From Datnioides undecimradiatus (taxonomy: Eukaryota; Chordata; Actinopteri; Lobotiformes; Datnioididae): a stretch of DNA of 64,000 bases. This document shows, piece by piece, positions 61,601 through 64,000 of the stretch. Numbering within the stretch: position 1 is the stretch's first letter; each line of letters opens with the position of its first letter. The stretch is taken from the NCBI GenBank assembly GCA_008933995.1, contig WARS01000029.1:20801511-20865510 (forward strand), read 5' to 3'. The notes below the pieces were generated by a model. The model worked only from the letters and a program-made list of their open reading frames with translations, had not been told where the DNA came from and made no database searches. Both the position numbers and the translations under genes were made by a program.

Positions 61601-63712
61601 ATACAAATTGTTGCCAAAATAAACACACACACACCCACACAGCAGATGGAGCAGTGGAGGAGGGGCCGTGGTATGAAGGGATGGACATAAAGGTCAGGGG
61701 GGAAGTAAAAGTCTACAGCCCTATCTAAAGTAAACATAGCACGGCTGGTACACACTGGTACTAACAGACACACAGTGCATGCACACACTTAGACACACTG
61801 TAACACGCCCCCACCTGTCCATGGTGATGCGCTGTACTCGCTGGTGGCTGTAGCTCTTGTCCAGTAAGGTTTCCAAAGGGATGGTCACATGGTCCGGGTC
61901 GCCTAGGTAACGAAGAGCATCTGATACTGCCAAGCGCGAAGCCTCAACCAGTACATGGATGTAGTCAGAGCTGTTGTGGCCTAAAGCTACACAAACACAC
62001 AACCTGAACAAAACGTAGAGCTTTGCTGTAATAGATGAGTGCAAATCAAATCCCAGATCCACAAGCATTTCATGTTTTGTGACTTTGTTTCTTTAGAGCA
62101 ATGGGCAATAGGCTTATACTAATTCCAGACAAAACAGATGCTAAATGAATGAACATAAAAAACATATATATGATTGCATTGCTACAGTTTTCCTTAAACA
62201 GTTCAAGTGGCAAACTGCAAGAACCGTGGATGCTTATCCCGTGCAGGTAAGTGAGAGCTGCAGCTTTCTGAGCTGACATTGACTTGGAAGCCGATTACAC
62301 CCTAGACAGGTCACCAAAGTCCATCACAGGTCGACTTGAAGAACTATAACATAGCCTTTTAAGATTCTTGATGTTAAGTTCTCATTGCTATGTTAGTCAT
62401 TGTCAGAGATCAGCGTGTTCAGATACATAAATTAAAACAGGCGGAGCTTTCTTTGTTGTAGACACTAATTTTCCTTTCACCCGGAACAGTGTTAAGTGGC
62501 TCTCTAGTCCTAGATGAATCCACCAAGTGTGAGACATCAGCTAATGATCGTCTGATTCATGCTATGCGCAAAGGGTGAGTCAGCTGTCACTGGGACTGAG
62601 CTGCTGGCCTGAGTCAGAATTCCAAGGCTGTCCTCGTTTCTCATTAAGAATCAAAGCTGCTTCCAATGGAGATATTATGCCCTTTTAGCAAAAGACATAC
62701 TGACATGCTGCAATAGGAAATAATGAACTTCAGTTTTAGAGTCCTGGTATTGGTCACGCTTACTCACTGCCATGGCTCTCAGGGACAGATTGGAGCCATT
62801 ATTTATGTTTTTAATGACACCTGTGCTTTTCCAACCATTACACGTCAGAACAGCTACTGTGTGACGGCTGTTATTGGACAGTTTGCTTTTGATGAACTTA
62901 AATTAATTATCAATTAACACAAAACATTTCTGCATTCATATACAGATTTCTTTTAATAGATACCAGAGAATTAATGTCATCTGGACTTAAAATACTAATG
63001 CTAATCGGACTGCAAAGGAGAAAGGAAGCCTTGGCCTGGATATCTGTTATCGGTTATCCACTGGCTGTTGTCCCCAGATGCTCAAATCGTCATAAGGCAA
63101 TTCCTGGTGGCTTTTTAAATTGGTAATGGGATGAATAGACTTTAAAACTAAATACTTAGCTCAGCAGGTAGGATTTCTGCTGCCACCCAAACACAAAGAG
63201 TGTGAACAAAAAGTGTGTTGGCTTGTGTAAAATTACATTTTTCAAACTGAGACGCTTCACATGATGACAGTTTTTACCGACATCCCCATGTTTTTTTAAC
63301 TGAGAGTATAATGATGCTTTATTTTGTCAAATAATTTTGTTTTTTGCCTGGTCTACATTACCATTCTAATGTCTGTACATGTCAATGAATACCTTTGAGA
63401 GGGAAGTTCTCCAGGATGTTGAGTAGCAGCAAGGCAGCCAATCCCTGACTGTTAGGAGGAGGCTCCCACAGACGAACATCCTGAACACACAATGAGGTCA
63501 TTCCCTCACCATGTTATCAAAACACAGATACAATAAGCATTTGCAGTCACTGACCTCACCTTATATTCGGTGCTTATGGGGTTGATGACCTCACTGTCGT
63601 GGCTGCTGAGGTCATCCACGGTCATGACTCCTCCGTTTTGGTTGATGATATCAGCAATGGCTTGTGCCACTCTGCCCTGGTAGAAAGCTGCTTTGCCATG
63701 CTCTCCCAGTTC
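58673..63712 (-). CDS. Gamma-glutamyltransferase-family protein, YwrD type (5' partial, 8 exons visible)
   Basis: Exons in order: 63560-63712, 63393-63480, 61815-61986, 60752-60908, 60417-60599, 59894-59978, 59503-59598, 58673-58818, with phases consistent and a TAG stop at 58673-58675; 359 residues are visible. The frame shows the end of the large subunit ([15 protein letters not shown], then [19 protein letters not shown]), then the processing site: [19 protein letters not shown], where the Thr after Asp is the expected autoproteolytic and catalytic N-terminal nucleophile. This is followed by [50 protein letters not shown] and the end FGRGQII...[17 protein letters not shown]. The PYHTIIP / MQPQGHVQ / GSDPR.DGC.GY set identifies the YwrD-like branch rather than GGT1/5/7. 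No membrane anchor is visible in the part seen. The predicted reaction is hydrolysis or transfer of gamma-glutamyl groups (glutathione or related). Exons upstream of 63712 lie beyond the window. I recall this subfamily being annotated in fish and invertebrates but not in mammals. Confidence 0.88.
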
Positions 63713-64000
63713 CTGCCGATATCAGTGACTCAATCAATTCAAATTGTTGCATTCTGCAGTTCATGTTTTAAAGCTTCAAAGTCTAGACTTTGAAAAATAG
63801 GCGTGTGATGTATCAACTATTGTGTATATTGACCAGGCAAACCAGGGTTATCAAACGTACAGGATGGTGTGTGAACGTGTGATTTTTCACCACAAGGAAG
63901 TGACACACACCGTCATCACAGAGGAATGACCGCTATGAAGCCATGGAAACCATTCATCAACAAGGCTGAGGTCACCGCCATCGTTTCCACTGTCTCAGGA

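Noticed and set aside
63713..64000. Possible further GGT-like exon at the right edge
   Set aside because: No frame with family motifs and splice borders could be found; treated as intron.
1..64000. CRISPR array, prokaryotic operons or phage
   Set aside because: The DNA is vertebrate with spliced genes; repeats found are micro- and minisatellites and transposons, with no regular spacer array.

Overview
The window looks like teleost (probably percomorph) nuclear DNA. The genes are split by GT-AG introns, the spacers are rich in CA/TG microsatellites, and the dispersed repeats are of fish type: a non-LTR retrotransposon tail ending in repeated TCTGAT, a hAT-like element with TIRs starting TAnGGGTGGGAC, and a CACTG-ended element. 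All calls were made by eye from the sequence; no similarity search was run.

Layout. (1) Positions 41-527, + strand: the last two coding exons of mettl27 (methyltransferase-like 27). (2) About 0.55-37.3 kb: a spacer of roughly 36.8 kb in which I find no credible protein-coding gene. It holds three non-autonomous DNA transposons with recognisable TIRs and target-site duplications (15846-16411 CACTA/CMC-like, 24629-25500 hAT, 34469-35241 TTAA-flanked), a 5'-truncated LINE (28370-29395, minus), a minisatellite at 31.5-31.85 kb, microsatellites and a perfect 17-bp hairpin. (3) 37572-48124, - strand: a complete ceruloplasmin gene (cp) of 23 coding exons encoding about 1,100 residues. Every exon was placed by splice sites and reading phase, and a TATA box lies upstream. 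(4) 50816-56154, - strand: a complete four-exon L6-family tetraspanin-like gene (TM4SF1/TM4SF18-like), the neighbour also found beside CP in other vertebrates. (5) 58673-63712, - strand: the 3' eight exons of a gamma-glutamyltransferase-fold gene of the bacterial YwrD type. Its 5' part lies beyond the right edge.

The three right-hand genes share a strand but need not share a function. Cp is a secreted copper ferroxidase, TM4SF a four-pass membrane protein, and the GGT-like protein a predicted N-terminal-nucleophile gamma-glutamyl hydrolase. The most interesting biology is in cp. The domain-4 type-1 copper site lacks two ligands (His to Asn662, Cys to Ser705), while the domain-2 site carries a full His/Cys/His/Met set where, as I recall, human CP has Leu. 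Two cp introns also have tandem repeats abutting splice sites: a (TG)15 run replaces the polypyrimidine tract before exon 8, and a minisatellite starts at the exon-14 donor. I see no rRNA, tRNA or CRISPR.
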